A stretch of DNA of 64,000 bases from Betaproteobacteria bacterium UKL13-2 (GTDB lineage Bacteria; Pseudomonadota; Gammaproteobacteria; Burkholderiales; Usitatibacteraceae). The stretch covers positions 2,661,733 through 2,725,732 of the forward strand of contig CP012157.1 of the NCBI GenBank assembly GCA_001602455.1. The letters are read 5' to 3'. Below, in pieces: positions 16,044 through 24,819 of the stretch (position 1 is the first letter of the stretch; each line of letters starts with the position of its first letter). Made by a program: the position numbers and the translations under genes. The notes under the pieces are model-generated. The model saw only the letters and a program-made list of their open reading frames with translations. It had not been told where the DNA came from and did no database searches.

Positions 16044-16924
16044 CTGGCGACGGGCTCAACTTTTATGTTGTATTTTTTTGCGCGCACCGCAACCGCATCG
16101 CTACGCAATTGCGCCATGGTCGCGTCGGTCCAATCTTGTAGAACAACACCACGCAATGACTCATAACTCGCCGCTGTACCATTGGTGCTGGACTCAAGGC
16201 GTACTGCCCTCCAGCCATCTTTGCCCGAAATCGCAACCCACCTACCTTGGGTGGACTGCTCGAGCGCCTTTGCGAACGCTTCGCCATAGCCCTGTACGAT
16301 ATTGGCGTGTGGCCTGCCTTTGAAGACGCGCAGCCCGGCGTCGATATCACCCGGCGCACCGGTGTTTAGTTTCTCAACGAGCGCTTTTACCGACCCTTCG
16401 GTTCGCTCCCCGGCGATCACTGCTTCCTGAAAATCGTACCGCGCAGGCTCGTCGTACTTGGCACGATTCTTATCAAACCACTCCCGTACCACTTTGTCGT
16501 CTGCTGGCGGCAATTTAAGGTCTGCGCTTAACATACTAAGCGCTTTGAAAATAACACGATCCCGTATGACCGAGTCTCCCTTATCAACACCGAGAGCGAG
16601 ACCCTCTCGATACAAAATTTCATTGTCGAGCCAAACGCGCCTGAGTGCGAACAATTCTTCGTCGTTAGGTTCACGACCACGGGCATCCTTAAAAACTTGC
16701 TTCGCCTGCTTATCAACGGCGGAATCAACCAAGATCGTCTTAGGATCGCCCGCACGTGAAGCAACGATGTGGTCGACCGCGAACAGCAGTGCGCCGACGA
16801 GGACAAAGTGAAGCAGGGGCTCCCTCATCCAGTCCTGCCATTGCTTTTTGTCTTTGTTCTGTTTTTCGGTGGCCTCAACGGGGTCGGCAGAGGTAACAGG
16901 CAACATCATCATGAAATCATTCAA
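16040..16924 (-). CDS. Membrane-anchored PpiC-like peptidyl-prolyl isomerase domain protein
   Basis: 294 residues: a short cytoplasmic N-terminus, one membrane segment (about 35-55, LLHFVLVGALLFAVDHIVA), a SurA-like helical part (VDKQAKQVFKDARGREPNDE...) and a degenerate rotamase domain (RYDFQEAVI... to WVAISGKDGWRAVRLES). It probably assists folding of an exported partner, with the DUF3604 protein directly upstream as the obvious candidate. It lies between DUF3604 and HupE-like genes, all on the minus strand. Confidence 0.8.
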   Translation of the reverse strand: MNDFMMMLPVTSADPVEATEKQNKDKKQWQDWMREPLLHFVLVGALLFAVDHIVASRAGDPKTILVDSAVDKQAKQVFKDARGREPNDEELFALRRVWLDNEILYREGLALGVDKGDSVIRDRVIFKALSMLSADLKLPPADDKVVREWFDKNRAKYDEPARYDFQEAVIAGERTEGSVKALVEKLNTGAPGDIDAGLRVFKGRPHANIVQGYGEAFAKALEQSTQGRWVAISGKDGWRAVRLESSTNGTAASYESLRGVVLQDWTDATMAQLRSDAVAVRAKKYNIKVEPVAR

Positions 16925-16933
16925 GGTAGAAAG

Positions 16934-16960
16934 AAAAAACGCCGCACATCACTGTGCGGC
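16934..16960 (-). terminator. Hairpin with U-run after the DUF3604 gene
   Basis: GCCGCACA (16941-16948) pairs perfectly with TGTGCGGC (16953-16960) across a 4-base loop. Read on the minus strand it is followed by a run of T. It lies between the DUF3604 gene and the PpiC-like gene and probably lowers downstream expression. Confidence 0.75.
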
Positions 16961-16990
16961 GTGAAAGCACGGTTGCCCGCGCCCCGAGGT

Positions 16991-19231
16991 TTAGTTGACG
17001 CCGGCGACCTTGGTCGCTCCTTCGACCTCAATGTAAATTGGATTGCTATAGAACCACAAGTCAGCCCATGCAGCGACGTCAAAGGCGACCATTTTTTGGC
17101 CACTGACGATTGGAAGATGGCTTGGACAGCCGTTAAACTCAGTGGTCCCAACTGGCTTGCACGGAATACGCAGGTTAGCACCCGCAGGAATGCCGTTGTT
17201 ACCACCCGGCACTGTGGGGTTTACAGCCGACTCATTGGTATGGATATCCGCGATAGGGCTACCATTTGCATCGGTTTCAAACGGCACGTTTGCCGGAAGA
17301 TTCGTGCCCCTCAGTCGGATGTATTGAGATGCCGACACCCCCTTTAGACGGAAGGTCATCGCACGAAACTCATTATCAACAGCGCGCCATGAACTGCCAT
17401 TGAATGTCTTGATGATTCCAGCACTCGTATTTTTCGCCGCTGCTGGCACGTTGGCTAAGTTCGGATTGCTGATCCAGTCATTGGGCCATTGGCCCGCATA
17501 ATCTGAAGCAGTCGGCGCTTTGTAGCCTGTCACTAGGCCGCGTATCACATCAATGTGATCGAGCACAGGAAAATTGAGCGGCTGCGTGATACCGACCTGC
17601 GCCAGCGAAGGGTTAGCAAACGTGTATGGCGAATAATTTGATCCTGCCGGGTCACGCGCAACGATCGACACAACAACGTCTGCCCCCGCTGGCACCACCA
17701 ACTTTTCGCCCATTGTTACGCAACCTTTTGCATCCACATCGGTGTTATCGAACGCAGCATTGATCGCAAGCTGCTCGACCTGTGCGTCGGTGCGACCACC
17801 GCGAGCGGCGCGGCTGGTGGTGCATGCGATAAAGGCCAATCGATCAATTATCTGACCCGACGAGACATAGGTGTTACCCGTGCGAAGCCCATCTACGATC
17901 ATTTGGGGTGTTAGCTTGGCACCACCCCCATTTCTCACCATTGTGTAGTTACGCTGGTACTCACCGGGGTAGAAATCTTGCGTCGAGCGACGCTCATCTG
18001 GCCCAAAAATCCCACGGTTGTGCCAGTCAGAGCTTGCGAAGAACCAGAAGTTGCGACCCTCACCCAACAGCGCGTCCCATACACCGCCAATTTGCGCACC
18101 GTATACACCAGTGCCACCGTAGGTCGTACCACCAACTGAATCTGTGAATACTCCGCCGATATTGTTACGACGGATTGTGTATTCACCTCGTTGATCCGAG
18201 GCGCCATGCCCCGGCTGCGTTTCCATGCCAAACGCGACGCGCGGGGCTGCGTTATTGAAGTTCCGCAAATGCTCAATGTTAAAACCATTATTACCGTTCG
18301 GGTTGAACGGCCCCGCACGCTCCAAATGGGCTGGGACGTAGTAGCTGGCGTTTGGATGAAACTCCTTCATCCATTTCATCGCTTCGACTGTCTTCAGGTG
18401 ACCGCGTTCGCCTACGCCGGTGGTGCCACTTTGAATGAGTTTGCGTGCGGTTGTGTTCCAGCTAGCATCTGCCGCGTTTGCGCTGCCGGTAACCGAGCAG
18501 TCCCAGTTATTACCTTGTCCGGTTGCCCTATTGTTTCCCCTGCTGGTGTCAGTGTCGCCACGATCAAAACAATACGACCACTGCGCGAGTGCGTTTGCGT
18601 TACCGCTCGCGACATAGGCACCGAGCGGAACATAGCCGGGCACTGTCACCGGCGTACCACTACCAGTCGCGGGCATTTGACCGGTGATAACCGACATCGA
18701 CGAGTGCTCATGGCCTGCGACAACCGACTCCAAGCCGAGGAATAGCGGAATGTCTTTGAGCTTGTTAAGATACTCCGTCACCTGATATTGCACTTCTTGG
18801 ATTGACTGCCAACGCCACATATTTGGGTTCGTTGCTGAGCCAACCAGATTACCCTTGACGTTATTCACCCCCACGCCCGGACTCGCCGCCCAAGTCGTGG
18901 TGGGCCCGGCTCCGCTGTACGGATAAAGCGGGGTTGCCAGCGAGGAATCTTCGACCAACGAGCAGTTCCGGTTTCCGCTTCCGCCATGCCCTGCTTGAAC
19001 AAACCAATCAAGGCCCCACGGGGTATCGGTTTTATCAGTCGATTTCTTAACGAGCTTTTGCATTGAGATCGACCCATCGGAGCAGGTCGAATGATTATGA
19101 AAATCCCCACTCACATATTTGCCCGGCACCTTTTGTGCCGCAGCCGTCGTTGCAATCGATAGCACTGCAGTCGCGCTCAGTGCTGCCGATACAGCAATGA
19201 CGACCTTACGCTTGATGAATTCGTGAGTCAT
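16991..19231 (-). CDS. Secreted DUF3604 protein with PHP-like metal site
   Basis: 746 residues with a signal peptide (about 1-33, ending TTAAAQ). The mature start carries GDFHNHSTCSDGS (H45, H47, D52), the first metal-binding motif of PHP-type phosphoesterases; further His/Asp sites include SSDWHNRG. DUF3604 is uncharacterised; a secreted phosphoesterase role is inferred from the PHP-like site and from a Pho box about 80-115 bases upstream. It heads an operon with a PpiC-like chaperone and a HupE-like membrane protein. Confidence 0.85.
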   Translation of the reverse strand: MTHEFIKRKVVIAVSAALSATAVLSIATTAAAQKVPGKYVSGDFHNHSTCSDGSISMQKLVKKSTDKTDTPWGLDWFVQAGHGGSGNRNCSLVEDSSLATPLYPYSGAGPTTTWAASPGVGVNNVKGNLVGSATNPNMWRWQSIQEVQYQVTEYLNKLKDIPLFLGLESVVAGHEHSSMSVITGQMPATGSGTPVTVPGYVPLGAYVASGNANALAQWSYCFDRGDTDTSRGNNRATGQGNNWDCSVTGSANAADASWNTTARKLIQSGTTGVGERGHLKTVEAMKWMKEFHPNASYYVPAHLERAGPFNPNGNNGFNIEHLRNFNNAAPRVAFGMETQPGHGASDQRGEYTIRRNNIGGVFTDSVGGTTYGGTGVYGAQIGGVWDALLGEGRNFWFFASSDWHNRGIFGPDERRSTQDFYPGEYQRNYTMVRNGGGAKLTPQMIVDGLRTGNTYVSSGQIIDRLAFIACTTSRAARGGRTDAQVEQLAINAAFDNTDVDAKGCVTMGEKLVVPAGADVVVSIVARDPAGSNYSPYTFANPSLAQVGITQPLNFPVLDHIDVIRGLVTGYKAPTASDYAGQWPNDWISNPNLANVPAAAKNTSAGIIKTFNGSSWRAVDNEFRAMTFRLKGVSASQYIRLRGTNLPANVPFETDANGSPIADIHTNESAVNPTVPGGNNGIPAGANLRIPCKPVGTTEFNGCPSHLPIVSGQKMVAFDVAAWADLWFYSNPIYIEVEGATKVAGVN

Positions 19232-19313
19232 GTGAGCTCCTTTATTCTGAGTTTAGAAAGCAGAATTGCAACAGCATGATGTGCGGCCATGGCATTGCAA
19301 ATGAATGTGTCGC

Positions 19314-19347
19314 ATCGTACGAGAGGATGATGACAAGTCCGTGACAC
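19314..19347 (-). promoter_or_regulatory. Pho box and -10 element upstream of the DUF3604 operon
   Basis: On the minus strand the heptamers CGTGTCAC and TTGTCAT (second at 19336-19330) have GTCA cores 11 bases apart. After exactly 10 bases comes TACGAT (19319-19314). The geometry is the same as at pstS. The start codon of the DUF3604 gene is at 19231. The rest of 19232-19531 holds no gene that can be supported. Confidence 0.75.
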
Positions 19348-19531
19348 GAACCGTCTGACCGCCCAACGCGTAGCCGACTATGCTGCGGGAGGAAGGCGCG
19401 TGTTGGTCAAACCCGGAACCGTCCAATCGCCCAGAGGCAAGGTCCTTCGACCCAGCGGGCGAAGGATTGCCGAACACGCCGCCTTCGGATATGCTGCCGC
19501 TCCTTCACGGAAATGCAACAGGCTGCACACC

Positions 19532-20155
19532 ATGCAAGAAATCATTCCGCTATTCCCAGTCCCTTTTATGCGTGTCTCTGGCGCGCTGAATGCCCATCTC
19601 GTCAAGGCGTTAGTCGTACACTTTAGCCGCGCCGCCGACCGGACAAACAATACTTCGCCCAAGCTGTCACATACCGGTATGCTGCAGCCACGCGACAGCC
19701 CGCTTTTAGTGGACGCGGCCAGCGCGATCACTTCTCATCTTACTGACTTCGGTGCAGCAATGTTTGGCGAGCGGTTGGCTTGGGCACTTAAGGAAATGTG
19801 GGTGAACGTGCTTGATACGGGTGGCCATCAGGCGATGCATAACCATGCAAATAGCTTCATTTCTGGTGTTGTGTATTTGACTAAGACACATCCAAGTTCT
19901 TGCACCGTCTTTATGAAGTCACCGGGCGGTACAGATTTCGCGTTTAAGAACGACCATGCAAATGTCGTGACCGGACCTTTCAACGCCGACAAGTGGGTGA
20001 GCCCAGAACCTACCCCCGGCGACATGGTTCTTTTTCCGAGCTATTTGATGCACGCCGTTCCGCCAAATCAGGGCGAACAGCGCATCACGCTCTCCTTCAA
20101 TGCCATACCGGGTGGGTTCGATTCGTGGGGCTACCGGATTTCGTTTAATGGCTAA
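19532..20155 (+). CDS. Putative 2-oxoglutarate/Fe(II)-dependent oxygenase (PF13759-like)
   Basis: 207 residues. It begins MQEIIPLFPVPFMRV, the usual opening of this group. The double-stranded beta-helix metal site is seen as MHNHANSFISGVVYL, a later PGDMVLFPSYLMHAVPP with the distal His, and R in QRITLSFN for 2-oxoglutarate binding. The start at 19532 matches family length; the frame is open 44 codons further up. It overlaps the next gene by 8 bases (ATG at 20148), so the two are coupled. Substrate unknown. Confidence 0.8.
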   Translation: MQEIIPLFPVPFMRVSGALNAHLVKALVVHFSRAADRTNNTSPKLSHTGMLQPRDSPLLVDAASAITSHLTDFGAAMFGERLAWALKEMWVNVLDTGGHQAMHNHANSFISGVVYLTKTHPSSCTVFMKSPGGTDFAFKNDHANVVTGPFNADKWVSPEPTPGDMVLFPSYLMHAVPPNQGEQRITLSFNAIPGGFDSWGYRISFNG

Positions 20156-22910
20156 GACAACGAGTGCGCCCGACAAGGGCGTGGTCCCCAAGTCAGCAGT
20201 CAACACACCCGCGAATTGGTCCGATAGCCACCACCGACTCGCCATCGGCGTCATGTTGGCATCGGGCTTTGCTGCCCTGGGTTATCAAATTGTCTGGACT
20301 CATCAGAACGCACTTTGGCTTGGACACGAATCCGCCGCAGTGCTCGCCGTTGTTTGCGCTTTCTTCTTCGGCTTTGCCGCCGGCGCATTTTTTCTCGGCG
20401 ATCGAATTGCCGCTAGTGCCTATCCAGGTCGCTGGTATGCCGCCTGCGAAACAATTGCCGGCGGATGGAGCCTCGCCTTGATTTTTTTCATGGGTCCTGC
20501 TTCTGAGCATATCCTTGCATTGATCGGTGAGCGCCCCAGCCCGGCTTGGCAATGGTCGATTGCCTTTGCCGCGACTGCAGTGCTATTGCTACCGGCGACA
20601 TCCGCAATGGGTGCCACCTTACCGGCGTTAGAAAAATACCTTTCGCCGTTTCGTCGAGACACAAGTAACATCGCTGCGTTGTACGCCGCAAATACATTTG
20701 GTGCCGTGCTCGGCGTCATCTGCACCACATTTTGGCTGATCCCTGCGATTGGCTTCTCACAAACGGCCATCGTCTGCGTGGTTCTGAACGTATTTTGTGC
20801 GGCGGCATCGCTAGCACTGTTTGGCAAGAAATCCGTCGCGCTAAAGCAAGTACCGCTTACGCTACAAACCCAACCCCAACCCCAACTCCAACCGACCCAC
20901 CAGAAACGCCTCGCGATACTCCTAGTTTTAACCGGACTACTGGGAATAGGCTATGAAGTCGTCGCAATCCGGGTACTCAGCCTTGTCACAGAGAATACCG
21001 TTTATACCTTCGCTATCATGCTGGCCGTATATCTGGTCGGCACAGCAATCGGCGCAGCCGCGTATTGGCGCTGGGCTGGAACCTGGCTCACAATGCTCAG
21101 CAAAGACACCCCCATCGCCTCCGACGGCGCGATTTTGCTGCGGGATCGCCTACTGCAATTGCTCGCCTTCACCTGCCTCGTCGGATTACTCTGCCTCGGC
21201 GCGTCGCAGTGGCTCAGCGTTGAAGTCGCCGCGATTCTCGGACAGACCATGACGGCGGCACTAGCGGCCGAATCTGCAATCGCAATCGCAGCGTTCCTGC
21301 TACCGACCATCGCAATGGGCGCATTGTTTAGCCACCTCTGTGCTGAAGCCCCTGCGCAAGGCATTAGCTTCGGTAGAGCGCTCGCGTTGAACACCGCGGG
21401 TGCCTCCGTTGCGCCATTACTTTTTGGCGTTGCGATGCTGCCGGTCGCAGGTGCAAAGACGGCGATTCTGCTAATTGCCGTGGGCTATCTATCATTGCTC
21501 ACTGCTAAAACCTGGTCGAAGATTCGCGTGGCCTATGCAATGTCAAGTGTCGCCGCGTTAATGATTTGGGCACCGTCTCTACGCTTTGTTGACGTGCCAG
21601 CGGGCGGCAAAATTATCAGCTATGAAGACGGGGCATTGGCCGCCGTGAGTGTGGTTGCAGATGCAGATGGTGTTGCTCGACTACGCATCAACAATCGCCA
21701 GCAAGAGGGTAGCAGCGCGACACTCTACGCAGATGCCCGACAGGCACTGATCCCCACGCTACTCCACCCCTCGCCAAAACACGCATTGTTTCTTGGCGTA
21801 GGAACCAGCGTTACGGCGTCGGTTGCGGCAGATGAAAAGACACTTGTCGTTGACGCAGTAGAACTGCTGCCCGAAGTCATCAAAGCCTCTGCAATTTTTC
21901 GAAAAAACCTTGCAGATTCAGCGACCGGAGCCAATCCGCGCCTGAACCTCGCCAGCGCCGATGCACGCCGGTTCGTCCGTACCAGCACGCAGCAATACGA
22001 TCTGATTGTCGCTGACAACTTTCACCCGGCGCGAAGCGGTTCTGGTTCGTTATATACACGCGAACACTTTGCCGCAGTCCGTGCGCGCTTGGCAACCGAC
22101 GGAATATTCTGCCAGTGGTTGCCGCTACATCAACTCGATCTTGCTACCCTGCGCATCATTGTTAAGACGTTCATCTCCATTTATCCAAATAGTTCAGCGG
22201 TAATCGCAACCAACAGTCTTGAGACACCCGTCGTCGGGTTGATCGGCCGCGCTGAGACCCATTATTTTGATCGCGCAAAAATCGTAGACCGACTCAACAG
22301 CATCGCTTCTACTCATCGCCCACAGGACTTTGGCTTCGCCGATGAAATCGCATTGTTCGGCAGTTTTATCGCTGGCCCAGAGGCTTTAATCCGCTTCGCG
22401 GCCAACGCGCCAATCAACACCGATGACCATCCAATCGTATCCCACCTTGCGCCACAGGAAACCTACGCGCCAAGTTCTGCGCCACGCGATCGCATCCATT
22501 CTCTTCTGAGTCAAGTGGACATCCGGCCAAGCGACCTCCTGTTGACGCCGGACGATGAATTTGCAACCCGTTTATCTATCTACTGGTCGGCTAGAAACTA
22601 TTTCATTGATGTCGGGCGAGCAATAAAGCCATTTGCCGACCCCGTTAGAATGCTTGCGCAGGTGCGAGACCCACTGCTTAACGTCCTGAAAATCAGTCCC
22701 GACTTCCGGCCTGCTTACGATCCCTTGCTGCGGCTTGCGATTGCGGTCGGCCATCATGATCGCGCACTTGCTGCGCCGCTCCTGACCGAACTCAACGCCT
22801 TGCAGCCGCGACGTCCAGATGCGGCAGACGCACTTCGACAACTGGGTTTCGTGCAGCCCACACCGCCGGGAACGAGCACCAAGGATCGCTCAACACCAAG
22901 CCTGCGCTGA
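20148..22910 (+). CDS. Fused multi-helix membrane protein with spermidine-synthase-like domain
   Basis: 920 residues. Two membrane blocks (about residues 20-230 and 255-480, around a dozen helices) precede a spermidine-synthase-like SAM-fold domain: ALFLGVGTSVTASV, VDAVELLPEVIKAS, then IVADNFHPARSGSGSLYTREHF. The C-terminal 150 residues form a TPR-like tail. Such fused proteins are common and mostly uncharacterised; whether they make a polyamine is doubtful. The start at 20148 overlaps the 2OG-oxygenase gene, which suggests joint action on one substrate. Confidence 0.8.
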   Translation: MAKTTSAPDKGVVPKSAVNTPANWSDSHHRLAIGVMLASGFAALGYQIVWTHQNALWLGHESAAVLAVVCAFFFGFAAGAFFLGDRIAASAYPGRWYAACETIAGGWSLALIFFMGPASEHILALIGERPSPAWQWSIAFAATAVLLLPATSAMGATLPALEKYLSPFRRDTSNIAALYAANTFGAVLGVICTTFWLIPAIGFSQTAIVCVVLNVFCAAASLALFGKKSVALKQVPLTLQTQPQPQLQPTHQKRLAILLVLTGLLGIGYEVVAIRVLSLVTENTVYTFAIMLAVYLVGTAIGAAAYWRWAGTWLTMLSKDTPIASDGAILLRDRLLQLLAFTCLVGLLCLGASQWLSVEVAAILGQTMTAALAAESAIAIAAFLLPTIAMGALFSHLCAEAPAQGISFGRALALNTAGASVAPLLFGVAMLPVAGAKTAILLIAVGYLSLLTAKTWSKIRVAYAMSSVAALMIWAPSLRFVDVPAGGKIISYEDGALAAVSVVADADGVARLRINNRQQEGSSATLYADARQALIPTLLHPSPKHALFLGVGTSVTASVAADEKTLVVDAVELLPEVIKASAIFRKNLADSATGANPRLNLASADARRFVRTSTQQYDLIVADNFHPARSGSGSLYTREHFAAVRARLATDGIFCQWLPLHQLDLATLRIIVKTFISIYPNSSAVIATNSLETPVVGLIGRAETHYFDRAKIVDRLNSIASTHRPQDFGFADEIALFGSFIAGPEALIRFAANAPINTDDHPIVSHLAPQETYAPSSAPRDRIHSLLSQVDIRPSDLLLTPDDEFATRLSIYWSARNYFIDVGRAIKPFADPVRMLAQVRDPLLNVLKISPDFRPAYDPLLRLAIAVGHHDRALAAPLLTELNALQPRRPDAADALRQLGFVQPTPPGTSTKDRSTPSLR

Positions 22911-22941
22911 CGTACAACAAGACTACAAACCACGGTTTGGA

Positions 22942-22975
22942 TCGTCACGTTTTCGTCATGTCGGGCGTCTACAGT
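22942..22975 (+). promoter_or_regulatory. Pho box and -10 element upstream of the secreted protein gene
   Basis: TCGTCAC (22942-22948) and TCGTCAT (22953-22959) are direct repeats 11 bases apart, followed after exactly 10 bases by TACAGT (22970-22975). The next gene starts at 23011. Same geometry as at pstS and DUF3604. Confidence 0.8.
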
Positions 22976-23010
22976 AGTAACTTTATCTAGAGTGTCTGAT
23001 TGGGGCGGCT

Positions 23011-23469
23011 ATGTGGCTTAGGAAACTTATCATCGCAGCGTGTTTTGCAGGCTGTCTACCCTGCACAGATGTATTCGCGGCAGATACTAAAGAGGTTCGT
23101 GAAATTCGCTTTGACCAGATCTATTCTGGTAGCGGGCCACAAGGCGCGAGCTTTTCGCCGTTGGCACGATCACTTGAGGGCAAGCGTGTTCGCATCGCCG
23201 CATTTGCGGCCGTACCTTTCCGTGCCGAGGCCGAGTTTATGATGTTGACGCGCTCTTCCATGCACGTCTGCCCGTACTGCAATTCGGACAATAACTGGCC
23301 AATTGATATCATTGTCGCTTACACAAAAGGCGTTGCTCCCGTGACCAACCCCACTGCGCCAATTAACGTGACCGGAACGCTAGAACTCGGGCCAAAGCTC
23401 GATCCTGTCACTGGGATGGTGAGCCAACTGCGGATGATCGATTCTGTCGTCGAGCCAGTGCGCCGCTAA
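23011..23469 (+). CDS. Small secreted protein, remotely DUF3299-like
   Basis: 152 residues with a signal peptide (about 1-24, ending DVFAA). The mature part has LEGKRVRIAAFAAVPF, a CPYC motif in MHVCPYCNSDNNW and a predicted all-beta tail ending in a LELG...TG...LRMID strand pattern. This order (GKRVRI..G, C.., V.G.L..., Y/LR) resembles DUF3299, but the match is weak. It is preceded by a Pho box and followed after 57 bases by an ABC permease gene. Function unknown; a substrate- or metal-handling lipoprotein-like helper is a guess. Confidence 0.7.
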   Translation: MWLRKLIIAACFAGCLPCTDVFAADTKEVREIRFDQIYSGSGPQGASFSPLARSLEGKRVRIAAFAAVPFRAEAEFMMLTRSSMHVCPYCNSDNNWPIDIIVAYTKGVAPVTNPTAPINVTGTLELGPKLDPVTGMVSQLRMIDSVVEPVRR

Positions 23470-23526
23470 CATTCCCCGTTCGCGGACAAGCAGCACTGTT
23501 CACGATTGACACTCAATCAACTTGTC

Positions 23527-24684
23527 ATGAACACCGTTCAACACGCGGGGCGCGTGATCTACCGCCACCCCATCGCGTCGCTCTCAATTGTATTGCTGAT
23601 TAGCCTAACCACAGCGCTCGGCTACACCATGAACGCGTTGGAACGAGGATTGCGCCAAGCCGTAACGCGAGCAGTGGACAAATTTGATCTATTGGTCGGC
23701 ACCCCGGGAAGCTCAAACGCCCTACTGCTCGGCACCGTTTTTCTGCGTCCGCAATCGCTAGGACCAATTCCCGAAGCGCAGTTAAAGCGTCTCGCCGCAG
23801 ATCCAAGCATTCGGAGTATCGCTCCGCTTGCATTTGGCGACAGCACAGATAGCGGCCCCATGGTGGGTACAAGCGCCGCATTCTTTGATCGCCCCCAACA
23901 AGCGCAGCCAGAACAAGGGCGCCTTTTTGATGGCCCTCTTGAGGCAGTCGTTGGCTATCAGGTGAAATCGGCGCTTGGGACGACATTCAGGCCTGTCCAC
24001 GACAGCGACGATGATTCGCAGCACGACGTAGGCCACGCGCTTGACTTTTTGGTTGTCGGGCGATTGAAGGAAACCGGCACGCCGTGGGACAACGTCACGC
24101 TAGTGCCCATTACCTCGCTGGCTCAGTTGCACTATCGCGAAACTGCCCAAGCTCAAGCACTGCTGATCTCCACGCATACGATCGCCGACGCCTATCGCTT
24201 AAGACACGATTTGCGTGATGCCGGGCTAATGGCAGCATTCTCAGCCGAATTGTTGACGGAACTCGATAGCCTTACCGAGGGGCTGCGTACCGCAGTGCAT
24301 ACTGCCTCATTCGCATTTCAATTACTCGTGCTAGGCGGAGTGGCTATCGCAATGACGCTCTTAGTGCGGTATGCTGATTCGTCCCACACACCGCCATCGA
24401 ACGCGAGCGCCGCCCCCGTGGCTCACATCGTGTACCGCTTTGGTCGAGGTTGGTTCGTATCGTTAGGCCTGTCCATTGCCGGGATCAGCTTAGGCGTCGT
24501 CGTGGCATATATCGCTGTGCCACTACTTTCGACGCTCGTCTCGAAGTGGCTCGGGCTTTCGATTGTGAGCAGCTTGTCAATCAGCGAGTTGGAGGCGGCT
24601 ACAGTACAGCTTGCGGTGCTTGCTTCGACAGGCATCGTCAGCGCATTGGCGGCGAGCCTGAAAATTTCATGGGGGCGCGGTTAA
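23527..24684 (+). CDS. FtsX/MacB-type ABC transporter permease without adjacent ATPase
   Basis: 385 residues. An N-terminal membrane helix (HPIASLSIVLLISLTTALGY) is followed by a large periplasmic domain (about 60-260) and three C-terminal helices, the FtsX/MacB permease plan. The ATG at 23527 is used; a TTG at 23506 would add seven residues. Partner ATP-binding protein is not in this neighbourhood, which is unusual since these genes are nearly always paired. Some C-terminal residues (WGRG) suggest that the last loop may be shortened. Confidence 0.75.
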   Translation: MNTVQHAGRVIYRHPIASLSIVLLISLTTALGYTMNALERGLRQAVTRAVDKFDLLVGTPGSSNALLLGTVFLRPQSLGPIPEAQLKRLAADPSIRSIAPLAFGDSTDSGPMVGTSAAFFDRPQQAQPEQGRLFDGPLEAVVGYQVKSALGTTFRPVHDSDDDSQHDVGHALDFLVVGRLKETGTPWDNVTLVPITSLAQLHYRETAQAQALLISTHTIADAYRLRHDLRDAGLMAAFSAELLTELDSLTEGLRTAVHTASFAFQLLVLGGVAIAMTLLVRYADSSHTPPSNASAAPVAHIVYRFGRGWFVSLGLSIAGISLGVVVAYIAVPLLSTLVSKWLGLSIVSSLSISELEAATVQLAVLASTGIVSALAASLKISWGRG

Positions 24685-24781
24685 ACGCGTGGGAGTGGGC
24701 GAGCGATTTTTCGTCTGACCAACCACAGTATCGCAATCCGTCGAGCATTCAGACGAGCAAGCGCTAACCGAATGTCAGCAA

Positions 24782-24811
24782 CGACGGCCACGCTTCACGC
24801 CGTGGCCGTCG
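24782..24811. terminator. Perfect hairpin between converging genes
   Basis: CGACGGCCACG (24782-24792) and CGTGGCCGTCG (24801-24811) form an 11-bp perfect stem with an 8-base loop. It lies between the ends of the ABC permease (+) and the TorF-like gene (-). No T-run follows on either side, so termination is likely but not certain. Confidence 0.55.
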
Positions 24812-24819
24812 CAACGCGA

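Noticed and set aside
22984-23010. Alternative start of the secreted protein upstream
   Set aside because: The signal peptide begins at 23011 and no upstream in-frame start improves it.
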